DNA of 64,000 nucleotides from Andreesenia angusta. Lineage in GTDB: Bacteria; Bacillota; Clostridia; Tissierellales; Gottschalkiaceae. The notes below the pieces were generated by a model. It was not told the DNA's origin. It did no database searches and saw only the letters and a list, made by a program, of their open reading frames with translations. Location of the stretch: assembly GCF_001855385.1 (NCBI RefSeq), contig NZ_MKIE01000003.1, forward strand, positions 227,924-291,923, written 5' to 3'. Below are positions 45,211 through 54,298 of this stretch, piece after piece (position 1 is the stretch's first letter; every line of letters starts with the position of its first letter). Both the position numbers and the translations under genes were made by a program.

Positions 45211-46419
45211 TTGCTTAATGGAAAAACAATAGTGATGGGAGTCACTGGCGGAATAGCCGTATACAAGGCTGTCGACGTAGTCAGCAGGCTGAAGAAACTA
45301 GGAGCCGACATAAAAGTCATAATGACTGAGTCGGCCACGGAGTTTGTCATGCCTCTCACTTTTGAGACGATGTCTCAAAACTACGTGGTCAGCGACATGT
45401 TCGGAGAGATAAAGTCATGGGATGTGGAGCATATATCGCTTGCAAAGTCGGCGGATCTCTTCCTGGTGGCCCCAGCTACAGCTAATATAATAGGGAAAGT
45501 GGCAAATGGAATAGCGGACGACATGCTTTCTACCACTATAATGGCCACAAAGGCCAAAGTGTTATTTGCGCCTGCCATGAACACCAATATGTACCAAAAT
45601 CCGCTTTTTAAAGAGAATGTGGACAAGCTAAAGATCATGGGATACGGCTTTATAGCGCCTGCTTCTGGAAGGCTTGCCTGTGGAGACTTAGGCGAGGGAA
45701 AGCTGGAAGACCCTGAAAAGATAGTGGAAGCAGTGGTGGACCACTTTAAAAAGAGCGAGGAGCTGTCTGGGAAAAAAGTCGTAGTCACAGCAGGGCCTAC
45801 TCTGGAGAGGCTAGACCCCGTAAGGTATATAAGCAACAACTCAAGCGGAAAGATGGGCTATAGACTGGCCGAGCGCGCCAGAGACAGAGGTGCAGAAGTT
45901 GTCCTCGTTTCAGGCCCGACGCATGTTGAAAGGCCAGATGGAGTCAAATTTGTGCAGGTGGAGACGACTGAAGAGATGTTCAGAGCGGTTGAAGCAGAGT
46001 ATGGGTCAGACGACATACTGATAAAGGCTGCAGCCCCACTTGACTACAGGCCTTCAAGCTACAGCGAGAACAAGATAAAGAAGTCTGAAGGGAAGCTGAA
46101 GCTTGAATTTGAAAGAAACGTGGACATAGCCAAGCATTTTGGGGAGAAGAAGTCTCGAAATCAGATTCTGATTGGATTTGCGGCAGAGAGTGAGAACCTG
46201 ATAGAAAACGCCAAGAGAAAGCTGGAGCAGAAAAACATGGACTTCATAGTCGCCAACGACATAACGGCGGAAGATTCAGGATTCAAGTCCGACAGAAACA
46301 AGGCATTTATAATCAGTTCAGACAGCACTGTAGAAGAGCTTCCCAAGATGTCCAAGTCTGAGCTTTCAGACAGGATACTGGATAAATTGATTGAAATTTT
46401 AGATAGAAAAGCTAGATAG
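45211..46419 (+). CDS. coaBC: Bifunctional phosphopantothenoylcysteine decarboxylase/phosphopantothenate-cysteine ligase
   Basis: CoaBC performs two steps of coenzyme A synthesis: joining cysteine to 4'-phosphopantothenate (CoaB, C-terminal) and decarboxylating the product on FMN (CoaC, N-terminal). The 402 residues show GVTGGIAVYKAVDVVSRL, PATANIIGKVANGIADDML and APAMNTNMYQNP in CoaC, then VVVTAGPTLERLDPVRYISNNSSGKMG and KAAAPLDYRP in CoaB. The start is TTG 45211 behind AGAGGTG, only three bases after the rpoZ stop. Confidence 0.95.
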   Translation: MLNGKTIVMGVTGGIAVYKAVDVVSRLKKLGADIKVIMTESATEFVMPLTFETMSQNYVVSDMFGEIKSWDVEHISLAKSADLFLVAPATANIIGKVANGIADDMLSTTIMATKAKVLFAPAMNTNMYQNPLFKENVDKLKIMGYGFIAPASGRLACGDLGEGKLEDPEKIVEAVVDHFKKSEELSGKKVVVTAGPTLERLDPVRYISNNSSGKMGYRLAERARDRGAEVVLVSGPTHVERPDGVKFVQVETTEEMFRAVEAEYGSDDILIKAAAPLDYRPSSYSENKIKKSEGKLKLEFERNVDIAKHFGEKKSRNQILIGFAAESENLIENAKRKLEQKNMDFIVANDITAEDSGFKSDRNKAFIISSDSTVEELPKMSKSELSDRILDKLIEILDRKAR

Positions 46420-46460
46420 CTGTGGCCGTCTAGCTTTGTGTTTTGAAAGAGGATGATGAG

Positions 46461-48902
46461 ATGTACGCAGAGCTGGCGGTGGACAATACAAGCTTAAATA
46501 CAGACAGACTTTTTACATATTCGGTTCCAAGCGATATGGAGTTTTACATGGAAGTGGGAAAGAGAGTTCTGGTCCCGTTTGGAAGAGGCAACAAGCTGCT
46601 AGAGGGTCTTGTGGTGAATCTGAAAAGAGACCTAGACTCGGGGCTAGACGCAGATAAGCTTAAGCCCATACAATATGTAGTGGACAGAGAGCCCATAATG
46701 ACCTTGGAGATGGTCGAGCTTCTGGGGTGGATGAGAGAACGGTATCTGGCCAAGTACACAGAGGTGATAAAGACAATAGTCCCAAACGGCATCACCATGA
46801 AGGCCAAGAAAGTGGTCAAGGTGGAGATGGCTATAGATGAAACCATAGTGGACCCAGAGCTCGCAGCTTATCTCAACTCTAAAAAAAGGATGGCGCTCGA
46901 GAACCTTAAGAGAAAATTCGGCGAAAAAAACATACAGAAAGATATAAATCGACTCTGCCAGATGGGCTGCATAGAGATAGAGGAGTCGGTGTTCCAGCAG
47001 GTGAAAAAGCAATATGAAAAGCATGTAGAGAGAAGGTTTAAGCCTGAAGATGCAGACTGCATAGCCGAGACGCTGAGCACCAGAGCGGTCAAGCAAGTAG
47101 AAATAGTCAGGCTGCTATCCTCTAGAGAGAGCATCTCCAAAAAAGAGCTGCTTCAGGCAGTGAACACCTCTGACTCCACCATAAAGTCCCTTGAGAAAAA
47201 AGGGCTTGTAGAGACTGTAGAGAGAGAAGTGGACAGGAATCCCGTAGGAAGAGAGGTGGCTCACTACAGCAAGATAGAGCTGAATGAAGCTCAGCGCATG
47301 GTCTACGACGAGATAGAGTCGCTTAAACACACGAAACATCTGATCCACGGCGTGACAGGCTCAGGAAAGACGGAGGTCTACCTTCAGCTTATAGAGAGCG
47401 CCCTAGAGAGAGGTGAGGAGTCCATAGTGCTGGTACCTGAAATCGCCCTGACTCCTCAGACGCTGGACAGGTTTATGGGCAGGTTTGGAGACAGAGTGGC
47501 TATATACCACAGCAAGCTTTCAAACGGCGAAAGGTATGATGAGTGGAGAAAGATGAGAGATGGAAGGGCCAAAGTTGCAATTGGAACTAGGTCCGCTGTA
47601 TTCGCCCCTTTCAGAAACCTGGGGCTTATAATAATGGACGAAGAGCATGAGCAAAGCTACAAGTCCTCTATGAACCCCAAGTACAGTACGCTAGAGGTTG
47701 CAGAGAAGAGGTGCGAGCTAGAAGGTGCCAGACTGGTGCTAGGCTCCGCCACCCCGTCTGTAGAGACTTACTACAGGGCGGAGAGCGGAGAGTTCAAACT
47801 GCTGGAGATGAATTTAAGGGCCAACGAAAACCCTCTTCCAAATATAAACTTGATAGACATGAGAGAAGAGTTGTATAATGGGAATAAATCTATTTTCAGC
47901 AGAGAACTATACATGTCTATGCTTGAAAAGCTAGAGAGGCGTGAACAGATAATACTCTTCTTGAACAGCAGAGGTTTTTCCAAGTTCGTGTCCTGCAGAA
48001 GCTGCGGACATGTCATAAAGTGCAGCAGATGCGATATCTCCATGACCTACCACGCTGAGGAGAACAGGCTGGTGTGCCACTACTGCGGAGAGAGCAGGAA
48101 GATGGTCACTGAATGCCCGGAGTGCGGAAGCAGGTACGTAAAGCATATGGGACTTGGGACGCAAAAGGTGGAAGCTGAGGTCAGAAAGCACTTTCCAAAG
48201 GCTGCTGTGGAGAGGATGGATCTAGACACCACCGGCAGAAAGCACAGCCACGAAGAGATACTCACTAGGATGAAAAACAGAGAGATAGACATACTTATAG
48301 GCACGCAGATGATATCGAAGGGGCTGGACTTTCCAGACGTGACGCTTGTAGGTGTCATAATAGCGGACACCTCGCTTAATATTCCAGACTACAAAGCGCC
48401 GGAGAGGACTTTCCAGCTGATGACTCAGGTGGCTGGAAGAGCTGGGAGAAGCGAGCTGGAAGGCAGAGTGGTGATTCAGACTTACGAGCCGGACCACTAC
48501 AGCATACAGACGGCCAAAGACCACGACTACATGTCTTTCTACAGTCAGGAGATAATGGTCAGAAAGCTGTTCAGATACCCGCCTTTTTGCGAGCTTGTAG
48601 ATATCACGGTATACGGAAGAGAGGAGTCTTCGGTGTGCAAAATAGCTTCGGAGGTAGCTAGCAGAGTGAAAGACTCTGTTTCAAAGAGCGAGACTCTGAG
48701 GAATGTAGAGGTGCTGGGGCCAAATCCCGCCCTTATATACAGAATAAAAGACAGATACAGGATGAAGATACTGATAAAAGCGAGGCGCGAAGATATGAGC
48801 GAGATCAAGACCACGCTTGGCGCGCTGCTCTCTCTAAATGAGAAATATGCAAAAGAGCAGGTCAGGGTCAGCATAGATATAAATCCAAGTTCTATAATCT
48901 AG
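46461..48902 (+). CDS. priA: Primosomal replication restart helicase PriA
   Basis: PriA recognises stalled forks and loads the replicative helicase again. The 813 residues have the N-terminal 3'-end-binding domain, a helicase core with Walker A GVTGSGKTE and DEEHE, and a zinc-binding region with four cysteine pairs (CRSCG, CSRC, CHYCG, CPECG). Motifs V-VI include IGTQMISKGLDFPDV and QVAGRAGR. I chose ATG 46461 behind AGAGGAT over TTG 46443. Seven stretches fit the family's motif order. Confidence 0.95.
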   Translation: MYAELAVDNTSLNTDRLFTYSVPSDMEFYMEVGKRVLVPFGRGNKLLEGLVVNLKRDLDSGLDADKLKPIQYVVDREPIMTLEMVELLGWMRERYLAKYTEVIKTIVPNGITMKAKKVVKVEMAIDETIVDPELAAYLNSKKRMALENLKRKFGEKNIQKDINRLCQMGCIEIEESVFQQVKKQYEKHVERRFKPEDADCIAETLSTRAVKQVEIVRLLSSRESISKKELLQAVNTSDSTIKSLEKKGLVETVEREVDRNPVGREVAHYSKIELNEAQRMVYDEIESLKHTKHLIHGVTGSGKTEVYLQLIESALERGEESIVLVPEIALTPQTLDRFMGRFGDRVAIYHSKLSNGERYDEWRKMRDGRAKVAIGTRSAVFAPFRNLGLIIMDEEHEQSYKSSMNPKYSTLEVAEKRCELEGARLVLGSATPSVETYYRAESGEFKLLEMNLRANENPLPNINLIDMREELYNGNKSIFSRELYMSMLEKLERREQIILFLNSRGFSKFVSCRSCGHVIKCSRCDISMTYHAEENRLVCHYCGESRKMVTECPECGSRYVKHMGLGTQKVEAEVRKHFPKAAVERMDLDTTGRKHSHEEILTRMKNREIDILIGTQMISKGLDFPDVTLVGVIIADTSLNIPDYKAPERTFQLMTQVAGRAGRSELEGRVVIQTYEPDHYSIQTAKDHDYMSFYSQEIMVRKLFRYPPFCELVDITVYGREESSVCKIASEVASRVKDSVSKSETLRNVEVLGPNPALIYRIKDRYRMKILIKARREDMSEIKTTLGALLSLNEKYAKEQVRVSIDINPSSII

Positions 48903-48913
48903 GAGGAGAAAAA

Positions 48914-49360
48914 ATGGCTACAAGACAATTGAGATTTGAAGGTGACGAGATACTCAGAAAGAGGTCTAGGGAGATTGAAAAAATAGATGACAAGATAAAG
49001 ACTTTAGCTGAGGATATGGTGGAGACCATGTACAAAGAAGAAGGGGTGGGACTTGCCGGCCCTCAGATAGGAATGCTGAAGAGGATAATAGTTGTAGACA
49101 TAGGGGAAGGGCCTATAGTGGCCATAAACCCAGTGATAACTGCGCAGGACGGAGAAGAAGTGGACATGGAGGGATGTCTTAGCGTTCCGGGCAAGAGCGG
49201 AAAAGTCAGCAGGCCTTACGCAGTAAGAGTTGAGTACACCGATTTAGACGGAGCATCTCAGGCAATAGAGGCTGAAGGGTTTCTAGCTAGGGCTTTCTGC
49301 CATGAGATAGACCATCTGAACGGGGTTCTATATATAGACAAGCTAGTAGAGGGGGAGTAA
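48914..49360 (+). CDS. def: Peptide deformylase
   Basis: Def removes the formyl group from new proteins. The 148 residues have the three metal-site motifs: GVGLAGPQIG (motif 1), EGCLSVPG (motif 2, with the metal cysteine), and HEIDHLNG (motif 3, HEXXH type). In motif 1, Gly replaces the more usual second Ala. AGGAGG precedes the ATG. Def and the formyltransferase gene next to it act at the two ends of the same formylation cycle. Confidence 0.95.
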   Translation: MATRQLRFEGDEILRKRSREIEKIDDKIKTLAEDMVETMYKEEGVGLAGPQIGMLKRIIVVDIGEGPIVAINPVITAQDGEEVDMEGCLSVPGKSGKVSRPYAVRVEYTDLDGASQAIEAEGFLARAFCHEIDHLNGVLYIDKLVEGE

Positions 49361-49361
49361 T

Positions 49362-50291
49362 ATGAGAGTCGTCTTTATGGGGACTCCAGACTTTGCAGTT
49401 CCCACTCTGGAAAAAATAAAAAATGCAGGTCATGAGGTTTCGCTAGTGGTTACACAGGAAGACAAGCAGAGAGGCAGGGGCAAGAAACTTCAGTACACTC
49501 CTGTAAAGGAGAAGGCGCTGGAGCTTGGAATAGAGGTTTATCAGCCTTCAAAAGTCAATTCCGAGGAGAGCGTAGAGAAGATAAGAGAAGCGTCTCCTGA
49601 TGTGATAGTGGTAGTGGCCTACGGGCAGATACTCTCGGAGGAGATACTCTACATGCCTAAATACAGATGTTTAAACGTGCACGCCTCGATACTCCCGAAG
49701 TACAGAGGTCCGGCGCCTCTGAACTGGGCTGTGATAAACGGAGAGCGCGAGAGCGGAGTCACTATAATGGAGATGGCCAAAGGACTCGACACGGGGGACA
49801 TGATAAAGATTGCAAAAGTAGACATAGACGAAGAGATGACTGCAGGGGAGCTTCACGACGCTCTTATGGAGACGGGAGCCGAAACGCTTGTAGAAGTGCT
49901 TTCAGAGCTTGAAGCAGGAGAGATCTCAAAGACTCCACAGGACCACAGCGCTTCAAGCTATGCGCCTATGATGGTCAAAGAGCTTGGTCATATAGACTGG
50001 AACAAGAGCTCAGAAGAGATAAAAAATCTGGTGAGAGGCACTCAGCCTTGGCCTGGAGCTTATTTCTACATGGATGAAAAGATGGTCAAGATAAGAAAAG
50101 TGAGAGTTGAAGACATGGCTTCAGACGGCAAAGCTGGAGAGATTGTAAAGGCGGATTCAACAGGGATATATATAAAGACACTTGACGGGTGTATTGCAGT
50201 AGAAGAGCTGCAGGTTCCAGGCAAGAGATGGATGAGCGTAGAGGAGTATCTTAGAGGCAACAATGTTAACACTGGTGTAGTTGTATTGTAA
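49362..50291 (+). CDS. fmt: Methionyl-tRNA formyltransferase
   Basis: Fmt formylates initiator Met-tRNA using 10-formyl-tetrahydrofolate. The 309 residues begin MRVVFMGTPDFAVPTLEKI and contain the catalytic HASILPKYRGPAPLNWA and GVTIMEMAKGLDTGD blocks, then the C-terminal tRNA-binding domain (TQPWPGAYF). AGAGGGGGAG overlaps the end of def, one base apart, so the pair is coupled. Confidence 0.96.
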   Translation: MRVVFMGTPDFAVPTLEKIKNAGHEVSLVVTQEDKQRGRGKKLQYTPVKEKALELGIEVYQPSKVNSEESVEKIREASPDVIVVVAYGQILSEEILYMPKYRCLNVHASILPKYRGPAPLNWAVINGERESGVTIMEMAKGLDTGDMIKIAKVDIDEEMTAGELHDALMETGAETLVEVLSELEAGEISKTPQDHSASSYAPMMVKELGHIDWNKSSEEIKNLVRGTQPWPGAYFYMDEKMVKIRKVRVEDMASDGKAGEIVKADSTGIYIKTLDGCIAVEELQVPGKRWMSVEEYLRGNNVNTGVVVL

Positions 50292-50306
50292 TATTTGGTT
50301 AAACTA

Positions 50307-50335
50307 TTGAACCGCTGGCTAGAATATACTATATT
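50307..50335 (+). promoter_or_regulatory. Promoter of the zinc peptidase gene
   Basis: TTGAAC (50307-50312), 17 bases, TATATT (50330-50335), 42 bases before the next start. Confidence 0.65.
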
Positions 50336-50377
50336 ATATAGAATAAATACGATATATGACTAGAGGAAGGTGTTAAT

Positions 50378-51073
50378 ATGATCAATCCATATGGTTTTTA
50401 TGGAGGACTCAACATAGAGTATTTTTTTCTGCTTCTGGCGATAGGGCTTTCTATGGTGGCCCAGTTTAAGGTGCAGAGCACATTCAACAGATACTTGAAG
50501 CAGAGAAGTCTTTCAGGCCTCACAGGCTTTGAGACTGCGAGAAGGATACTTGACAGAAACGGGCTTTACAACGTGCAGATAGAGATGGTGGGAGGGAAGC
50601 TTTCAGACCACTACGACCCAAGATCAAAGGTGCTCAGGCTGTCTCGGGATGTGTATTCCGGGAACTCTGTAGCCTCTATAGGCGTTGCGGCCCACGAGGT
50701 AGGCCATGCCATACAGCATGCTGAAGCTTACGCTCCGCTTAAAATCAGAAATGCCATAGTTCCTGTTGTGAACTTTGGGTCCAAGTCGGTGTTTCTGCTT
50801 ATAATGGCAGGGATAGTGCTTCAGATGTCTTCACTCATAAGTCTTGGAGTGCTGGCTTTTATGGGGATAGTGATATTCCAGCTTGTGACGCTTCCGGTGG
50901 AGTTTGACGCAAGCAGCAGGGCTATAAAGAACTTGAAAAATGGAATAATAACTGCAGAGGAAGAGTCGTCTGTAAAGAAAGTGCTAGGAGCTGCGGCCAT
51001 GACTTATGTGACGGCGGCGCTTGTATCCATAGCACAGCTTGTAAGGCTTATGGGACTCAGCAGAAGAGACTAA
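50378..51073 (+). CDS. Neutral zinc metallopeptidase, YugP-like
   Basis: This 231-residue membrane protein has the zinc-peptidase signature HEVGH at residues 106-110 (AAHEVGHAIQHA), with a likely third ligand downstream. It has an N-terminal helix (about 8-28), two helices around 130-175 and a C-terminal one. This matches the YugP/zinc-metallopeptidase membrane family, whose substrates are not known. The start is ATG 50378 behind GAGGAAGG. It interrupts the fmt-rsmB order, with its own promoter and terminator. Confidence 0.86.
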   Translation: MINPYGFYGGLNIEYFFLLLAIGLSMVAQFKVQSTFNRYLKQRSLSGLTGFETARRILDRNGLYNVQIEMVGGKLSDHYDPRSKVLRLSRDVYSGNSVASIGVAAHEVGHAIQHAEAYAPLKIRNAIVPVVNFGSKSVFLLIMAGIVLQMSSLISLGVLAFMGIVIFQLVTLPVEFDASSRAIKNLKNGIITAEEESSVKKVLGAAAMTYVTAALVSIAQLVRLMGLSRRD

Positions 51074-51100
51074 AGGGATTGAATTTTCAATCCCTTTTTT
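51072..51100 (+). terminator. Terminator after the zinc peptidase gene
   Basis: AAAGGGATTGAA (51072-51083) pairs with TTCAATCCCTTT (51086-51097), continuing into a T run to 51100. Confidence 0.85.
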
Positions 51101-51125
51101 AGATTAGATGATAATGGAGGAAAAC

Positions 51126-52454
51126 ATGGCTAAGAATATAAGAGAAGAGATATTTAAAACATTGAACCAGATAGAGAACGGAAAGGGATATTCCAACATA
51201 GTCCTGAACAAGACGACAAGAGATATGGAGACGAGGGACGCCAATTTCACAAGAGAGATAGTCTACGGCGTGCTAGAGAACAGGATATACCTTGAGTGGG
51301 TTGTGTCGCGATACTCAAAGCTGAAGATATCCAAGATATCGCCAGCTGTACTCACCATAATAAAGATGGGGCTCTACCAGATACTCAAGATGGACAAGGT
51401 CCCAGATTCGGCGGCTGTAAATGAATGCGTAAAGCTTTCGAAAAAGCACGCAAACAAAGGCGCACAGGGATTCATAAACGGGCTGCTCAGAAATGTGGCC
51501 AGAGACAAGGAGAACATAGAGCTTCCAGACAGAAAAAAGGACTTCACAAAGTATATATCGGTGAAATACTCATATCCTGAGTGGATAATAGAGGACTGGG
51601 CAGCTATGTACGGGGAGAGCTTCACAGAGGAGCTTTGTGAAGCCAACTCCAAGAAGCCTTCCCTGAACATCAGGGTGAACACACTCGCCATAGACAGAGA
51701 TACGCTTATGGAGCGTTTATCGGAGTCTGGAAGAGAGTGCAGGGCCGCTGAATACGGAAAAGACATAGTAGTGGTCTTGAATCCGGACGGGCTTATAGAC
51801 ACGGAGGAGTACAGAAGCGGGCTTTTCACTGTTCAAGACGAGAGCTCAAGCCTTGTGGCCCAGATCATGAACCCTGAAAGCGGAGCCACCGTGGTGGATG
51901 TCTGCAGCGCCCCAGGCGGAAAGACAACGCATATGGCCCAGATTATGAAAAACAAGGGCAGAATCATAGCCAGAGACGTGCACGAGCACAAGCTGGAGCT
52001 TATAGAGTCGAACGCCAGAAGACTTGGGATAGACATAATAGAGACAAGTCTGGCCGACGCTGCAGAGCGCGACGAAAGTCTAGTGGATAAGGCCGACTAC
52101 TGCCTTGTAGACGCTCCTTGCTCCGGACTTGGACTTGTGAGAAAGAAACCGGAGATAAAGTACAACAAGAGCAGGTCGGACCTTGAATCACTTTCAAAGC
52201 TGCAGAGTGAGATACTGGAAGCGTCCTCCGGCTATGTTAAAAAAGGCGGGACACTGGTATACAGCACCTGCACGCTAAACGTAAAAGAGAATATAGAAGT
52301 TGTAAAAGATTTCTTGGACAAGCATCCTGAATTTAAGCTTGAGCCATTTGAAGCAGAGCTTCCGCTTGAAGAGAGCAAACGCGGATATATAGAGCTTTAT
52401 CCCAATGTACACGGCACAGACGGATTTTTCATATCCAAGATGATAAGAATGTAA
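51126..52454 (+). CDS. rsmB: 16S rRNA (cytosine-967 C5) methyltransferase RsmB
   Basis: RsmB methylates C967 of 16S rRNA. The 442 residues contain an N-terminal NusB-like RNA-binding domain (about 1-150) and a SAM-dependent methyltransferase domain with VVDVCSAPGGKTTHMAQIM, DAPCSGLGLVRKKPEIK and LVYSTCTLN, which carry the two catalytic cysteines. I chose ATG 51126 behind GGAGG; in-frame ATGs at 51108 and 51114 lie upstream of or within that ribosome site. The prkC cluster follows. Confidence 0.94.
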   Translation: MAKNIREEIFKTLNQIENGKGYSNIVLNKTTRDMETRDANFTREIVYGVLENRIYLEWVVSRYSKLKISKISPAVLTIIKMGLYQILKMDKVPDSAAVNECVKLSKKHANKGAQGFINGLLRNVARDKENIELPDRKKDFTKYISVKYSYPEWIIEDWAAMYGESFTEELCEANSKKPSLNIRVNTLAIDRDTLMERLSESGRECRAAEYGKDIVVVLNPDGLIDTEEYRSGLFTVQDESSSLVAQIMNPESGATVVDVCSAPGGKTTHMAQIMKNKGRIIARDVHEHKLELIESNARRLGIDIIETSLADAAERDESLVDKADYCLVDAPCSGLGLVRKKPEIKYNKSRSDLESLSKLQSEILEASSGYVKKGGTLVYSTCTLNVKENIEVVKDFLDKHPEFKLEPFEAELPLEESKRGYIELYPNVHGTDGFFISKMIRM

Positions 52455-52469
52455 AAAAGAATTCCTATA

Positions 52470-52478
52470 TGGTATAAT
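52470..52478 (+). promoter_or_regulatory. Possible rlmN promoter (extended -10)
   Basis: TGGTATAAT (52470-52478) is an extended -10 in the 53-base gap before rlmN. No good -35 is seen. Confidence 0.4.
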
Positions 52479-52507
52479 GTATAATGGCCGATACAGGAGG
52501 AGATTTT

Positions 52508-53548
52508 TTGAACAAAATAGACTTAAAGTCACTTTCGCTAGGTGAAATAGAGTGTTTTGTCTTGGATATGGGCGAGAAGAAGTTCCGAGCCAAGCAGATA
52601 TTCAAGTCGCTTCACCAGCAGCTTGCGACAGATATAGATGAAATAAAGGGGATCTCTGCGAAGTTCAAGCAGAGCCTTTCAGAGCGATTCAGAGTGGAAG
52701 CACTAAAGGTCGTAGAGAGATACGACTCCAAGCTTGACGGAACAAGAAAGTACCTCTTCAGACTTTCAGATGGGAATGTAGTGGAGTCCGTGTTTATGAA
52801 GTACAGACACGGAAACTCTGTCTGCCTTTCCACTCAGGTTGGATGTAGGATGGGGTGCGTGTTTTGCGCGTCCACAAAGAGCGGACTTGAGAGAAATCTC
52901 ACGCCGGGAGAGATACTAGAGCAGTTCTACGCTATAAAGAGAGACACAGGCGAGAACATAGGGAGCCTTGTGCTGATGGGGAGCGGAGAGCCCCTAGACA
53001 ACTACGAAAATGTGACGGCTTTTATGGAGCTGCTGCATGACGTTGAAGGACAGAACTTAAGCTACAGGAGCATGACGCTCTCTACATGCGGCATAGCGCC
53101 TAAGATACGCGAGCTTGCAGACTCGGGGAAGCCCATAAACCTGGCCATATCCCTTCACAATCCGTTTCAGGACGAGAGGGCCATCATAATGCCTATAGCT
53201 AGAAGCTACAGCCTGGAGGAGATAGTGGACAGCTGCAAGTACTATATAGAAGCTACAGGCAGAAGGGTGACTTTTGAGTACACGCTTATAGAAGGTGAAA
53301 ACGACGGGCTGGAGTATGCAGCAAAGCTGGCGGGACTGCTCAGGGGGATCAACTGCCATATAAATTTGATTCCGCTAAACCCGATAAGCGAATACAGCAA
53401 GAGCAAGTCCAAGTCGGATGCAGTCATATCATTTAAAAACGCGCTAGAGCGAAAAGGTCTTGTCGCCACGATCAGAAGAGAGTTGGGCTCTGACATAAAT
53501 GCGGCGTGCGGCCAGCTTAGAAACAACTATATAGACGGTGAGGTGTAG
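52508..53548 (+). CDS. rlmN: 23S rRNA (adenine-2503 C2)/tRNA (adenine-37 C2) methyltransferase RlmN
   Basis: RlmN is the radical-SAM enzyme that methylates A2503 of 23S rRNA and A37 of some tRNAs. The 346 residues have the Fe-S motif CRMGCVFC (CX3CX2C) and the C-terminal methyl-carrying cysteine in AACGQL. The segment TLSTCGIAPKIRELAD carries the second catalytic cysteine. I chose TTG 52508, seven bases after GGAGG, over the in-frame ATG at 52484 upstream of that site. It starts the rlmN-prpC-prkC-rsgA-rpe run. Confidence 0.95.
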   Translation: MNKIDLKSLSLGEIECFVLDMGEKKFRAKQIFKSLHQQLATDIDEIKGISAKFKQSLSERFRVEALKVVERYDSKLDGTRKYLFRLSDGNVVESVFMKYRHGNSVCLSTQVGCRMGCVFCASTKSGLERNLTPGEILEQFYAIKRDTGENIGSLVLMGSGEPLDNYENVTAFMELLHDVEGQNLSYRSMTLSTCGIAPKIRELADSGKPINLAISLHNPFQDERAIIMPIARSYSLEEIVDSCKYYIEATGRRVTFEYTLIEGENDGLEYAAKLAGLLRGINCHINLIPLNPISEYSKSKSKSDAVISFKNALERKGLVATIRRELGSDINAACGQLRNNYIDGEV

Positions 53549-53550
53549 AG

Positions 53551-54285
53551 ATGTTTATTTGTGCTTGTTCAGATGTTGGAAAGATGAGAAATATAAATCA
53601 AGATGCGGTCTACTATGTGGACGACGAAAAGCTTCCGCTTTACATGGTCGCCGACGGAATGGGAGGCCATAAGTCGGGGGAGTATGCCAGCAATTTATCC
53701 ATACATGTGATCTCAAGGCTTTACAACGAGAAGAGAGAAGCGATGGTCTCGGGGGAGCTTGAGATCCCGAAGTTTATAAACGACGCCTTTAAAGCCGCCA
53801 ACGAGACTATAGTCAAAGAAGGGGCTGACGACGACACAATCAGAAAGATGGGAACGACGCTTACGATGATACTGGTCAAAGACGGCGAAGCTTATATAGG
53901 CCATATAGGAGACAGCAGGGCCTATATGATAAGAGAGAGTGAGATAGTACAGCTTACACATGACCACTCACTTGTGGCGGAGCTGCTTAGAAGCGGAAGT
54001 ATAACAGAGTCAGAGGCGAGAGTTCATCCTCAGAAAAATGTTATAACAAAGGCGCTCGGAACAGACAGCGAGATAAATCCTGATATATATACAAAAGAGC
54101 TGAAGAAAGATGATATACTGTTCTTGTGTACAGATGGATTGACCAATATGATAGAGGACGCAGATATAAAGAAAAGAATCCTTATGGCGACAGAGCTTCA
54201 GGAGGTCTGCGTGATGCTGACAAACGAAGCCAATGAACTGGGGGGACCTGACAACATAACCATATTGATGGCAAAAATAAGTTAG
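53551..54285 (+). CDS. prpC: PP2C-type protein phosphatase PrpC/Stp
   Basis: This 244-residue PPM/PP2C phosphatase reverses the phosphorylation made by the neighbouring kinase. Metal-binding aspartates are in VGKMRNINQDAVYY, VADGMGGHKSG, and GHIGDSRAYMI, with the C-terminal GGPDNITI. It starts at ATG 53551, right after rlmN (two bases). The gap to prkC is about 13 bases, so kinase and phosphatase are made together, as is general in Firmicutes. Confidence 0.95.
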   Translation: MFICACSDVGKMRNINQDAVYYVDDEKLPLYMVADGMGGHKSGEYASNLSIHVISRLYNEKREAMVSGELEIPKFINDAFKAANETIVKEGADDDTIRKMGTTLTMILVKDGEAYIGHIGDSRAYMIRESEIVQLTHDHSLVAELLRSGSITESEARVHPQKNVITKALGTDSEINPDIYTKELKKDDILFLCTDGLTNMIEDADIKKRILMATELQEVCVMLTNEANELGGPDNITILMAKIS

Positions 54286-54298
54286 GTAGGTGAAAAAA

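Noticed and set aside
48914..49360. Possible inactive peptide deformylase because motif 1 has Gly for Ala
   Set aside because: All metal and catalytic residues (Cys in EGCLS, both His and Glu in HEIDH, Gln in motif 1) are intact, and this position tolerates Gly.
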